Origin: Vitis vinifera
Taxonomy: Eukaryota > Streptophyta > Magnoliopsida > Vitales > Vitaceae
Direction: 5' to 3'
Assembly (NCBI RefSeq): GCF_030704535.1
Contig: NC_081818.1
Coordinates: forward strand, 3,547,001-3,611,000
DNA length: 64,000 bases
In this document: in pieces, positions 1-11,326 of the stretch
Layout of the letters: every line of letters begins with the position of its first letter
How positions within the stretch are numbered: position 1 is the first letter of the stretch
Notes under the pieces: generated by a model
What the model saw: the letters and a program-made list of their open reading frames with translations, nothing else
What the model was told of the DNA's origin: nothing
Databases searched by the model: none
Made by a program: the position numbers and the translations under genes

Positions 1-389
1 CAGTACAGTATAAAATATACGATTTTGTTGTCAGAAATGAAAAGCCTGCAGCATTTTGTATATCCCATAATTCATTTCTTGCACTTCATCTTCAAAATCA
101 GTAAAAACACTCTCCTAAATGCAATCTTAGTGCACTCTCCTAAGTGAAATCATAAAGCTACCAATGAGTAGGAGTACATCTAGTTTCAATGAAATGAATG
201 CATCATCTGTTGGACTAGAAGGCAGCAGAATATTTGTAAAAATTTTACAATTCACCCAAAAATCTGCTCTTATCATGAGTTCAAGTTTCTCATCAATCAT
301 TTGTACAACATGATCATTTGTACAATTACAAGATATACAAGTTTTCAGAGAACCTAATTTTAACACATATCTAAGAATATAGATGCTAC
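1..389. other. 3' flank of the TLP18.3 gene, no gene seen
   Basis: AT-rich sequence downstream of the TLP18.3 stop codon on the minus strand. It probably contains the 3' UTR. I see no coding sequence or structured RNA in it. Confidence 0.5.
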
Positions 390-3300
390 TTACTTCCTGG
401 AGACATAAGCATAATATTGTGCCATGGGCACAACAAAAGCTATCACTAACAAACCTCCAACTACAAAAGTGAATTGCCCACGTTTCTCTTCTGTCTCTTC
501 CCTGGTTTTGAAGTTAGATTCTCGTTTGTTGTCCTTAACTGATGGGCCACCAGCATCTGGAAGGCCATCAATGGCAGCCACTAGCCGTTTGGCACTGCTG
601 AAAACTGCTTCATTGTACTTTTCTTCAGTTGCTAAAACTGCAGTAGTCAACCAAAATCAAATACTCCAATTACCATGAATTCAATTGCTGAGGAAAATTT
701 ACTGCTATTCATTATCAAATCAAGAAAAATGAGAATCTGTTCTTGTAGGGGTTGTTGGGTTTGTTTTCATATGTATGATATTGTTTTTTCACTCAAACCG
801 GTTGAAAGTGGCTGGAAATAAAAAGAATGCATGGGAAGCTTTTGAATAACAATATGATGTGTCAATGGATTCAACTTCACTTATCAAATAGAATTGAATA
901 TTCAAGATCATTTAAAGGGGCCTTAATGCGAGACCGTCTACATGCTTACCTTTCACCAATGTCATTTGAAGTCTACTCAATATATTAGAAATCCCCGTCA
1001 TATATGTCTAGCCACCTTATAATGGGGTTTCTTTTGTTTGTTTGATTTTGGTGGGAAGAGGCTTGGCAAGGTTATGAACGGAGGGGAGGTAAGAGCATAC
1101 TTGTCCCCACCCATCATTGCCTTAATGTGGAAGAGCTTACTAGGAAAAGCGTTGGCTAACAAAAGTCATTCCTGTGAAGAGTTAAGAAAATCAGACAAAA
1201 ATGAAGGAACTGCTGAGCTTGTTTCTGTTAAAAGGAAAAGAATGATAATAGTTGTATTCCATACCCTGAACCCATTAATTCCTCCAACCATGATATCAAG
1301 ATCCACAAGTACATCTGTTGCACTTACAGCTAAATAGACCTCAACATCCAAAAGAACATGCTCAACACTCAGTCAATTCCATGATTGAAGGGCTTGCAGC
1401 TTGCGATGAAAATAGAAGCAGTGAGCAACCTTTTGCAAAAGGCAAAGGTTGTGAATCTTAAGCTACTCCTTGGGATGCATACATATTCACCTAATGCATC
1501 ATGAAGGACAGAATTATGGAAAGGATTCTTACAATTACCCAACAACCATGGTTAGGTGGCTTCCACCTGCAGGGTATTTTGAAATGATGCTCTCATTTTG
1601 AAGCACAAGAACTATCCTATAATCTGGCTTGACCAATAGGTCCCTGGTAAACTGGAATACAGCATTTATCTGCATGATGACCGTCCTATTAATATTTTCC
1701 GAGAAAGGATTCTGTAAGTAAATATTCCTTCAGCTGAGCTTAGTAGATGGGTGCAGATGGCCCACTTTGTTGAATCTGCCATGACCTCCCTACTAGCATA
1801 AATTGCAACTTCACCAATGCCAAAATTCCTTCTATAAAAATTTGAGAAAAGCTTCAAGTTAAAAAAAAAAAAAAAAAAAGGAGAAAAGAAAGAAGCAAAA
1901 AAGTGGTTTGAACATTCAACCACCCTTTGAGACAGCAACCAGGAATCTTAATTCACTGCATCTTGTACATTAAGTATCAGTCCACTGCATCGTACAATTA
2001 AATTTCTCATCAATGTTGAAAGTGTTTTAAAACAAAATCCATCTGATGAATGTCCTGGAATGTGCAGTGAAGGCCATGCAATGTGCTCTTTGCAATTAGC
2101 CCTTCGTCTATCTATTTCCCAATTGTGTTTTGAACCCTTTGTTCAAGTAGCATTGTGCCATGTAAAACCACATAATATCTCATAGGAAGTAGAATGAGTT
2201 CTCTGGTTTGTATCCAGCTACAATTGAGTTTATCAGTAAGTTCACAATTGGGTTTAAGAATCCAAATGAGCTCTGGGTTATATGGCTTATATCTGTTCCA
2301 TTCTGCACTTATAATTCTCATAATATAGGCTCTCTCTTCTATTCATCATCTATACAACACCTAAAGTCTTGTGTTCCATTCAATGTTCTTTCTCAAGCTC
2401 AAACAGTTCTCTTTTTTTTTTTTTTTTTTTATCAGGGTTTCTTGCAACAAATTGAATTAATAAACCATTACATCTTTTGGAATTCCTTAAAGTGTTAAAA
2501 CCATTCAAGCTTTTGATGATAAAACAACAAGACAGCCAGAATTTTAAGAAGTGAAAGGAAATGTTTTTATACCCGGAAGGTTCTCTGATACTGTAGCATC
2601 AAGAATGGTATCACCAACAGCCTGGACAAAGGCAGGGCCACCAGTGACTGCTCCTTCTTTTTGACTGGTGACAAGCACAACAATACCCTTATTGCTGCCT
2701 TCTTCAATTGTGGGATACCACCTCTCCAAAACTTGGTCAGCATATTCAAAGGCATCTGCTTTACTCTGCAAACCAATTCAAATCACAATTTTCATACCTA
2801 AAATCCAAACCCTTACACAATTGCAATCTTAAATTTCATATTTTTCTATTCACATATGCCAAGACTTCCCCATATTTCTAAGCACCAAAGCACACAATAA
2901 AACAAGTTTCTCATTTTCTGCATATGAAGTCCCAAACAATTAGATCACAAAGACCCCCATTTGCTGAAATTATCAAAAGGGTGTTGCAAAAAGAGTTCAA
3001 ATTACAGAATGCTAAGACATTGATTACACAATGATTTGACATTTCATGAACTTGAATAACTCATGCAAGAGGCAGCTCCATTTGCCCAAATCACAGATTA
3101 CCAAAAAGGGTTTCCTCAGAAAGAATGAAAATCACATTATTCTAAACTTACAGTGAGCTTCCGAACAGTGATGAAATTGATGCGCAAGTTCTTCCTGGAC
3201 TCTAAATCTGATAACAACCGCTTCAAATCAGACTTTGTCACTCTGCTAAGCACACCTGCATCGTCCACCACATATGACTCCTGTGGTGGACCATCGTTGA

Positions 3301-3598
3301 GCACATCAAACTCAGATGCTAATGCAGAATTAGTAGGCAAGAGTGGGCAAAAGTTGAGAGCTAAAGATAGAGCTAGAGCTGCTAGCCCATGGTGGGCATG
3401 TGAAAACCAGCTTTTTGGTAGTGATAGAAATGGTTTTGCTGATTGAGAGGGCTGTTTCTTGAGGTTAGATGTAATGGGTTTGGTGATCAAAGAGAGAGAG
3501 TTAGACTTGGGTTGGATAGAAGGAGAGAAAAGGGCCTTTGAGGAGGAAGGTTTGGGGTTGAAGAGAGGAGAGGAGTGAGGATAGAGAATGGTTTCCAT
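390..3598 (-). CDS. TLP18.3: Thylakoid lumen 18.3 kDa protein, TPM-domain phosphatase (3 exons)
   Basis: Exons on the minus strand are 3598-3152, 2765-2573 and 637-390, with GT-AG introns of 386 and 1935 bp. Together they encode 295 aa. Residues 1-~65 are Ser/Pro/Lys-rich like a chloroplast transit peptide. A hydrophobic stretch follows and ends in NSALA before SEFDVLND, a typical lumenal cleavage site; no twin arginine is seen, so Sec-type import is likely. The TPM domain runs from about SYVVDDAGVLS through NFITVRKL to VLATEEKYNEAVFSSAKRLV. The C-terminus has one membrane anchor (FVVGGLLVIAFVVPMAQYY) ending in YVSRK. In Arabidopsis this family acts in photosystem II repair and has acid phosphatase activity in the thylakoid lumen. 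Exon 2 ends in phase 1 and joins exon 3 to give NLPVLATEEK, which supports the splice sites. Family identity is secure; the exact start is the only Met fitting the transit peptide. Confidence 0.93.
638..2572 (-). other. Intron 2 of TLP18.3 (1.9 kb)
   Basis: Non-coding intron between exons 2 and 3. It contains an A-run at about 1861-1879 and a T-run at about 2410-2430 (plus-strand view), which could be tails of decayed retro-insertions. I found no open frame of recognisable function. Confidence 0.7.
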
Positions 3599-5059
3599 GA
3601 TATCAGATTGTGATTAGAAACGGGAAAGAGAGAAGACCCAGAGAAAGAAAAATAGAACGAAGTGTTTTTTCTGTTTTTACTTATTTATTTTTGTTTCTTG
3701 GAACTGTTTTTTTGTGTTTTGCGTTTGGTTTGGATTTTGGGTGGCTGCCATATGTCTGCTTTGGATTGGTGGCTATACTTGATTGTGGATAACGTCTATT
3801 AGTGGCCATGCAAAACACTTGGGGGCATTTTCGTCATTTTACAATTGTTATTTCCATGTATTTGTTTTTATTTTATTTTTTAATATGTAAAAAGGTCAAA
3901 AAATAAGGATTGAGAAAAGTTTGATGCCCAACAAAGTGGAGAAGGATGAGTACTAAAATTATATATTTTTATTTTTATTTTTCATTTTATCTCCTTTTTA
4001 TTTATTAATCTTTTTAAAAATATTTATTATATGTAGTGCTTTACTTTTTTAATCATTCTTTATGTTTATATAATTATTTTTTAAAAGATTCCTTAAAAAA
4101 CAAATAAAAATAACTAAAAAATACTATCTAAAAAGGAGTTGTTTTTGGTTTTTAAGAATAGAACATAGTTTTTTATTTTTTAGTTATTAAATGTGTTTTT
4201 TTTTTGGTTTTTTTCATGTTTTAAAAAATATTTACCAAATAGGGCATAATGTCAATATCAAAGTTTTTTTGTTTTTTTATATCACTTATCTAATCACTAT
4301 TTATGTATCAAACAAGCTCAATCTTGTATGTATAAAAAAATATTGCCGCTTTACATATCTTTCATGTATTATTGGATACAATTTGTTGCTTGCAAGTGAG
4401 ACCAATGTGGAGACTACCTATTTACAAGTTCAACTACATATACAATATCCAGTCTTATAGAAATCAAATTCCATAAACATTCCAATCATTTTTCTAAAAT
4501 TTGTAGGATCAACCAACCCACTTGACTTATCTTTCTTGAATTTCAAATTTTCTTCAAATTGAGTTAAAATATATTTGTGTAATTCCACCTTGATTTTTTT
4601 AAGAATTTCACTTGCATACTACTGGGAAAATAACCTTTGAATATAGATTAAAGGATGCATGCAACTAAAATCGTAAGCGTAATACCTAATTTTCAAAGCA
4701 TTACTCTAAGGTGTGCAAAAATCTCAAATACCTTACGATCTTCCACCCAATAATTGATAAGTGTTTGTTTCTTTCTAGAGGAGTGTTGGCTAGGGTTTCT
4801 CTCCAAACAATGTGGAAGATAGTAGTTAGTCTAACTTCAAATCCTAAGAGGGCTTAAATGGACTCTCTCAATTGGGCTCAAGTGTTCATCTTATGAGCAT
4901 GGATGACTTAATCTAACCCAATGAATTCTATTCAATCAATTAATCCAAATGGCTCCATTTAATTAAATAGTCTAAATAAAACTTGTAAGTCCTTTAATTA
5001 TAAGTCCTTGTGCAATTTTGTATTTATACAAAAGTATAGAGGAGTAGGACCTAGAGTCA
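3599..5059. other. AT-rich intergenic region with a decayed foldback repeat
   Basis: Upstream of TLP18.3; the first 200 bp should hold its 5' UTR and promoter. Around 4000-4250 the sequence resembles the AT-rich foldback family seen again at 6.6-6.8, 10.1-10.7, 13.1-13.8 and 31.2-31.4 kb (shared phrases such as TTTTTAAAATA and ATAATTATTTTTTAAAA). I see no gene. Confidence 0.45.
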
Positions 5060-6250
5060 TTTAATTACCAATTGAGTGGTACGTAGGATTGTAGAGAAGC
5101 CTAAAGACATCCACAAGGAAGATGAGTGTAGACCCCCACCCCTTTACTTTTCTGACTACCCGGGATTTCGGCTGAATGAGGCGGCCGGATTGAGACAGGG
5201 GGCAGAGAGTGGGTGGCAAGGAGAAGAAAGGCGGGAGTTTTGCAAAAAGAAGAAGAGAGGCAGTTGCGGGGTGGGGGGACAGGGGAGAGTTTTAGAGAGC
5301 TTGGGGAGGAGAGCATGGTGGCGAGAGAGTGACGAGCAACTTGAGGAAAAGAGGAATGGCAAGCGAGATGTCAGGGCTGGAGAAGGAAGGTGGTGTTTGA
5401 AGGAAGAAATTCTACCTAAGGGCATTCGCAGAGAGAGGTTTTCGAGAGGAGCAAAAGAAGAGCAAAGGAGGAGCTTATCAGTTTCGGCCCAGGTATGATT
5501 TCGACTCTCTTTTGTGTTTTCTCAGTTCAGAAGGTTCTATCCTTATATATATATAGCTTTTAGGACCATTGGATAATTTTTGCTGTGGATATCTAAGGCC
5601 ACAGGATTGTTTAGGTTGCATATGACTGCTCGCATACGCATGCTCTGTTTTCCTTTTGTTGATTTTCTCTTGTTTGTTCTCTCTACCACTCATGGTCTCT
5701 ATTGTTATAAATGGTCGAATTCCCGCTCGGGTTTGATGATGGATGGATATGTTGAGCTTGTTTATCCCATCCGCACTGAGTCCATAGATAGATTCTGGGA
5801 TATGGACATTTAGGCCTAGAAGCAGGGACCGCTGAATCTATGGCGTTGGTGAGTGCAGCGGCGGCATGGCAGTCACGGTATCCGACCATGCGGTGCAGGG
5901 CTATAGCGGGTAGCGGGGCTACGTCGCCGCCGTGAGCCCTTGTCGCTCGCCGGTGATGGAAAGGATGAGGACGAACCTGTCAGTGGCGTGCCAGGCGTTC
6001 ACAGCGGACACGGCAGAGGACCCTCCGGCGGAGTAAAGAAGGGAAAGAGAGGGGAGGGGGGGAGAGCAGTGCGTTCATGGGGATGGTTTTTTTAGTTGGG
6101 CCTAAACTGTTTAATGCAGCTCAAGCCCATGAATGACCTTTAAGAGTCCCTTTCCATTTTGGGCCCAGCCCAATAGCATTATCTCAATGCCCTTAAGCCT
6201 GTTTATGCATTTGTGCATGACCCTTTATCTCACGTGACAAATTTAAAACC
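5060..6250. other. GC-rich island, probable retroelement LTR remnant
   Basis: This stretch is far richer in G and C than its flanks. It contains TGTAGACCCCCACCCC at about 5127, a start resembling the minus-strand end of the solo LTR at 20444 (TGTAGGGACCCC). A frame is open for 140 codons at 5076-5498, but it is low-complexity (Gly/Arg/Glu) and matches no family I know. I could not find a matching CA end or target duplication, so the LTR reading is a guess. A decayed promoter or first-exon island is the alternative. Confidence 0.3.
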
Positions 6251-6297
6251 CTTCAAAATTCCGTTTTTTTTTTAATTTCCAAAATTCTAATTTTATA

Positions 6298-6522
6298 TTA
6301 ATTTATTTAAATCACTGTTATTTTATTTATTTATTCTAAAACTCCATTTTTAATCTATTCTTTAAAATTCTTGATTACTGAATTAAATTCCGAAAATTCC
6401 CATACTCACTTTAATTTATTTAATCACTAATATTTCATTCATTTATTTTAAAATTCCATTTTTAATCTATTCTTTAAAACTTTCGATTTCTGAATTAAAA
6501 CCCGAAAATCCCCATACTCACT
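6298..6522. repeat. Tandem duplication, two copies of about 113 bp
   Basis: Copy 1 (6298-6410) and copy 2 (6411-6522) both begin TTAATTTATTTAA and end CATACTCACT, with a shared core CCATTTTTAATCTATTC. A third copy starts (TTAATGT) but is cut off a few bases later, right at the outer end of the large inverted repeat. Confidence 0.8.
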
Positions 6523-7508
6523 TTAATGTATTATATCCCTTCATATTGTAAAATTAATTTTTAATACTTACTTCCTTTGTATTCCTATTATTCCCAAGGA
6601 TTTTTTTTTTAAATATATATTTATATAATTATTTTTTAACACAATTTAAAAAAATTGAAAATAACTAAAATGTGTTCTCTAAAAAATCAAGTTTTTTTAT
6701 CTTTAATAAGAGAAAACTGTTTTCTATTTTCTAGTTCTTAAATGTTTTTTCTTATTATTATTTTTTTTTTAGAGAATAAGAAATTGTTTTGAAAAATAGT
6801 TACCAAACAAACTCTAAAACTTTACAAACTGTTTATAAAAATAAAATTTTAACTTGAAAAACCTATTTCATAATTTTTTTGTCATAAAAATGTAATTTTC
6901 AAATATTTTTTTGATAGTTTTATAGAGTATTTCAAAAAATAATTAGAAACATAGATAATATATCCATAACTTTTACATTATAAATAAGTATATAATTTCT
7001 AGAAATTAAGAAGAGGTTAAGTGGGTCTTTGGTAAACGTGACTTAATAACTTAATTTAAGTCATTAAGTAAATTAAATATATTGTATAAAATAACTTAAT
7101 GATATGATTTAAATTCAAAAATAATTTTAAGTAAAAATAATTAACGTATACTTAAATTTATATTTTCGTTTTACATTTTTTATCCCTATTTGCTCTAATT
7201 ACCTCCATTATTTCTTTTGTTGCCCCACGACCTCCATTATTACTCGACATTCTTACCCTAATTATAATTTATGAAGATAAATATATCAATTTGATGATTT
7301 AAAATAAATTTTAAGTTAATTTTATCAAACAACCTTAATACTTAAAATATAAATTAAGTAATAAGTTTTAAGTTAACAACTTAATAACTTAAATTCAACT
7401 TAAGTTATTAAATAATAAGCATTAAATACTACAAACATGAATTCGTAATGTCCTCCTATATCATTTTTATACAAAAGCATAGACTTGTTTAAAAATGAAC
7501 AAATATGA

Positions 7509-8723
7509 CTACGAGTCTTGAGGAGGTTGAATCCATATGGTCTTTAGGCTTTTCCTACAGTAGCCATAAATCTTAGCATTCCCCGCTTCTCTTTTCTTTT
7601 CCTTCTGCCAAGTTAAATAATCATGGTCTCGAGAGTCATACTCATCAAAGCTACATAAATCCAGAGTTTGAAACTCTGGAACACCGTCGTGGTGGTAGTA
7701 GATCCTGTTTGCTATTATCTCTGTCTCTCCCCCTGCTGATACGTAGAACGAGGTCTCACCCAGAAACATCGCACGCCCCCCCAGCCTACTCACACGCACC
7801 CATTCATTCCTCGACCAATCCAACTTCAATACATACAACTGATGCCAGCACAACAAGCTTTCGAATAAATATACGAGTAACAAATCTCCCTCACATTCAA
7901 GCAAGTAACTTCGAGAAAAGTAGTTAAACAAAGAATCATCAAGATGATCCATCGCTGGACAAGTTGTCATCACAAGACTGAGTTCTTGGTCAACAATGTT
8001 GAAGGCCGCAAGATGGAAGCTACTAAAGTGACAGTAGAAAGTTCCTTCCATGTAGCCTACAGCTTTCAGGGTGCCAAGAGGATGATCATTAGCCACTAAG
8101 TCATGGGTCTTCCATGTTTTATCCGCATGGTTGTATATGTTTATTGAAATTTCATTGCAATTGCGTTCATATGGAACAAACACAAAACAGTGGGGAGAAG
8201 TTGGAGTCAAAGAGAATGTGGCGAATTCAGACACAAGTGACTCCAAGCAAGGAAGAAATATCACCTCTTTAGTAAAAGGGTTAAAGAAGAAGAACTTTCC
8301 TTGCCAGTAGTCATCCTTGTAGAAAAGGACCCAGCTGTATCTGGAAGCACGTACCTCAGCTTTCGCGAAGTTTTTCCTCCCTCTCATTCTTCCCTTTTCT
8401 ACCATATAAGAAAGTCTTCTGTTATGATGAAGTGGTTCGTAGAGCTTGCAAACACTCCAAAAAGAAATTGATTTTGGGTTCCGCCATTTATATTCCATTG
8501 TCCATGGCAACTTATCAATGGCTTTAATCCCACGATTAGGTTGTAGATGCCAATCCTTGCAAACTGCACGAAGACGAACTCGATCCGCTACATAGAGGCG
8601 TTCCATCATCGAGAATATTAAGTCTTGAGGAAGATCCAACCATGACTTGGTTTCGATTTCATCCATATGGCTTTCTTCTACGTTCTTACGCTCTGGATTT
8701 CTCACTTTGAGGGCAGGCATCAT
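7509..8723 (-). CDS. F-box/DUF295 protein, left-arm copy (404 aa, single exon)
   Basis: Single open frame from the ATG at 8723 to TAG at 7509. The F-box lies at about residues 28-60, with WLDLPQDLIFSMMERL followed by DRVRLRAVCKDWH, which includes the leucine and VCK-W positions used for Skp1 binding. The rest is the DUF295 beta-propeller-like region: FFFFNPFTKEVIFLP, FYCHFSSFHLAAFN, LLECEGDLLLVY, LKLDWSRNEWVRV, and a C-terminal KTIWIQPPQ. Such proteins are thought to be substrate adaptors of SCF ubiquitin ligases; the substrate is unknown. An A/T-only TATA-like stretch lies just upstream. It is the most intact of the three copies in this window. The start could be either of two tandem ATGs. 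Confidence 0.85.
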   Translation of the reverse strand: MMPALKVRNPERKNVEESHMDEIETKSWLDLPQDLIFSMMERLYVADRVRLRAVCKDWHLQPNRGIKAIDKLPWTMEYKWRNPKSISFWSVCKLYEPLHHNRRLSYMVEKGRMRGRKNFAKAEVRASRYSWVLFYKDDYWQGKFFFFNPFTKEVIFLPCLESLVSEFATFSLTPTSPHCFVFVPYERNCNEISINIYNHADKTWKTHDLVANDHPLGTLKAVGYMEGTFYCHFSSFHLAAFNIVDQELSLVMTTCPAMDHLDDSLFNYFSRSYLLECEGDLLLVYLFESLLCWHQLYVLKLDWSRNEWVRVSRLGGRAMFLGETSFYVSAGGETEIIANRIYYHHDGVPEFQTLDLCSFDEYDSRDHDYLTWQKEKKREAGNAKIYGYCRKSLKTIWIQPPQDS

Positions 8724-8740
8724 CACCCTCTCCCTTCAAC

Positions 8741-8760
8741 ATATTATATATAAATATAAA
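8741..8760 (-). promoter_or_regulatory. Putative TATA box of the left F-box gene
   Basis: On the minus strand the sequence TTTATATTTATATATAATAT lies about 20-40 bp before the ATG. The same stretch is kept at the equivalent place in the right arm. With so short a distance, transcription would begin very close to the start codon. This is inferred from sequence only. Confidence 0.35.
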
Positions 8761-10097
8761 TTCCTAATTTAGTCTATATTTTTTAAGTTTTCAAATTTGA
8801 ATCTCACACGTTTTACTTTCCTTTTTTTCACCACTTCTATTCTTTAAACCATATTTGGAATGGATAAAAACTAAGAAGGAAAATCAAATTTTATTCCAAT
8901 TAATAAAGTTAATAAAATTAACAAGAAATTTTTTTTATTCTTATGAAAATTAAGTCCAATTTTTATGAAGAATTTTAGAATTTTATTTTAAAATTAAATG
9001 ATTTATTTGTAGAGAGTGAGAGTGAGGATTATTCTTCTCAATTTAGTGATTATTTTGTACTTAATATATATTGATAATAATTTAGTAAAAAATATGTATT
9101 TATAAAAGAATAAAAAATCTATTTATAATAAAATAATAATACTTGCATTTTAATTAATAATTAAATTAGGAGTTTTATATATCATATGAAATCTAAAATA
9201 AATAACAATTTTTAATATTGCTCAAATTTCTAAAACTCTTTTGATTTTAAGAAGGATTACTAATTTCAAAATAAAATAAAAATGGAGGGTTAGATTTCCA
9301 AAATTATATTTTCAATGACCATTTTAATCAAATAACCCTTAGAAATAAAATAATGTCGTTATTCTACACAACCATATATCTATAAATATTTGGGAGGTTG
9401 AATCTAGATTGTTTTGAGCCCTTCCTTACCATGACCATATTTTTTTTTTTGGCTTTCTCTAACCTTTCTCTCAAACCAGAAGTATAATAAACTCATATGT
9501 TAAAAGGTAAAGTAAAAGTTGAATATGATATTGATGCGACTAATTTTAAAGCTAAGAAGATTGCTAAAAATATTAATTTTATCTAAAAGTAAATTAAAAT
9601 AATTTTATAAATTTGAGCAACATTACAAAAGCTATTTATTGATATTTTTAATATTATTTACAAGTGTTTCATTATAATTGGAGCAATTTGTTTATCATAA
9701 ATATAGGTTTATTATTATGTCAATCAATATGTGAAATAAGAAAAATTCTTTTAAAATTTGAATGTGACTTTTTTAATAATTTGATAAATTATGCATATTC
9801 AGTTATATTTATTTGCAAAAATAAAGGAGGAAACAAAATTAACAAATCCACTTTCCTTTTTCTTGCAAATTCCTTATTTTTATAAAGTAAGGTAGTTACT
9901 TTGTACTGAGTTAATCTGCTTGGATACTTCTAATATTTTGTTTCTAAACATAGAAAAATAATATTGTACTCATCCATAAAAAATTAAAACTAAAATTTCC
10001 AAACAAACACAACTTAAGATTTTTTTTAAAATTATACTCATCCGTGAAAGCCCTTATCTTCATTTTCATTTTCTTCTCATGTGTGATAACTGTTTTA

Positions 10098-10740
10098 GAA
10101 AATAATTCTGAAAAATAGTTTTTGAGAACAAGTTTTAGAAATTGTTCTATGAATTTTTTAGAATAAAAGTCTAATTAGAAACTTTTAACCTATTTTTAAA
10201 TATGTTTTAAAAATCATTTTTATATTTAATATTTTATTTTTAATTATTTTGTATGTTTGTATAATTATTTCTTAAAATAACTCTAAAAAAAATACATAAA
10301 AATAATATAAAACGACTAAAATATGTTTTCTAGAAATATTCTATTTTCTATTCTTAAAAACAAAAAACAGAAAACGGTGTTTAGTTGTCAAACAAGTTTT
10401 TTGAGTTTTTTATTTTAGAAAACATAAAACTATTTTAAAAAAGAGTTTCAAATAAATCTTAATGTTTTTAACATATTTTTAATATTTTTAAATATGCTTT
10501 AAAAATTATTTTTATATCTAATGTTTTATTTTTAATTATTCTATGTGTATAATTATTTCTTAAAATAATACTTGAAAAACAAGTGAAAATAATATAAAAT
10601 AACTAAAAGATGTTTTTTGAAAACATCCTATTTTTTGTTCTTAAAAATTGAAAACAAAAAACGGTATTTGATTGTCAAATGTGTTTTTTATTATGAAAAA
10701 TGGAAATTTGTTTTAAAAAACCAGTTCTCAAACATATCCT
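10098..10740. repeat. Two adjacent AT-rich foldback (MITE-like) elements, left arm
   Basis: Copy 1 (about 10098-10445) and copy 2 (about 10445-10740) share the order AAAATCATTTTTATAT, TAATTATTTCTTAAAATAA, AAAATAATATAAAA and AAAAACGGT. Each starts and ends with self-complementary TTTGAGAAC / GTTCTCAAA-type ends. They have no coding capacity, and edges are approximate. Confidence 0.5.
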
Positions 10741-11326
10741 AATATTTTTATTTTTGTGTCTTTTTAATATTCTTGTTTTTTATATTTGAAAATAGAAAAT
10801 AGTAACTTTAATATATAAAAGTAGACTCAAAGTATGTTTTAATCTCATTACTATCACATAATTAATAGTAATAATTACTTATAATTTATCTCATGAAAGA
10901 AGACCTATGTATTGGTTTCATTTTTCGTATCAATCTCTCTCTTTTTTTTTTTTTTTTTTTTTAATATAAAATGTAGAAATATTTTTTAAAAACTAAAAAA
11001 GACATAAATTTTATAACTTTATAAAATATATTAACTTTAGTTATCTTTCCCACTTGCATAATTTTTTTTTAAAGTTTTAGTAAACACCCTATCTCCATTT
11101 ATTGCTTTTAATAATATTTTTTTAATTAAAATTTATTAGTATAGTTATTGTGAAAAAAAAATTAGACTTTTGAGCTTTAAAAAATCATTAAAATCATTAA
11201 AAATTAAGAAATTCTAGTGAAGCTTTTTTGGTCAATACTTTTTTTTATAAAAAAAATAAATAAATATTCCTTGGATTTTTTTCTATAAATTTTTATTTTA
11301 GTTCTTTAAATTACTAGATGAATAAT

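Larger units (their letters stand above)
6527..11326. repeat. Left arm of a 10.5 kb inverted repeat
   Basis: Read on the minus strand, this segment matches 12541-17027 colinearly. The match runs from TGTATTATATCCCTTC at the outer end to TACTAGATGAATAAT at the inner end. It carries one F-box gene, its promoter side and two foldback elements. It has about 254 bp (8898-9151) absent from the right arm, and 27 bp more inside the F-box. Scattered substitutions show the arms are real diverged copies rather than an assembly echo. Confidence 0.92.

Noticed and set aside
5076-5498. 140-codon open frame in the GC-rich island
   Set aside because: It is low-complexity Gly/Arg/Glu, has no recognisable domain, and an antisense frame is equally open. 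It looks like a by-product of GC-rich repeat DNA.
7709-7927. Plus-strand frame opposite the left F-box gene (and its mirror at 15668-16090)
   Set aside because: It is the antisense shadow of the F-box gene, low in complexity and with no domain.
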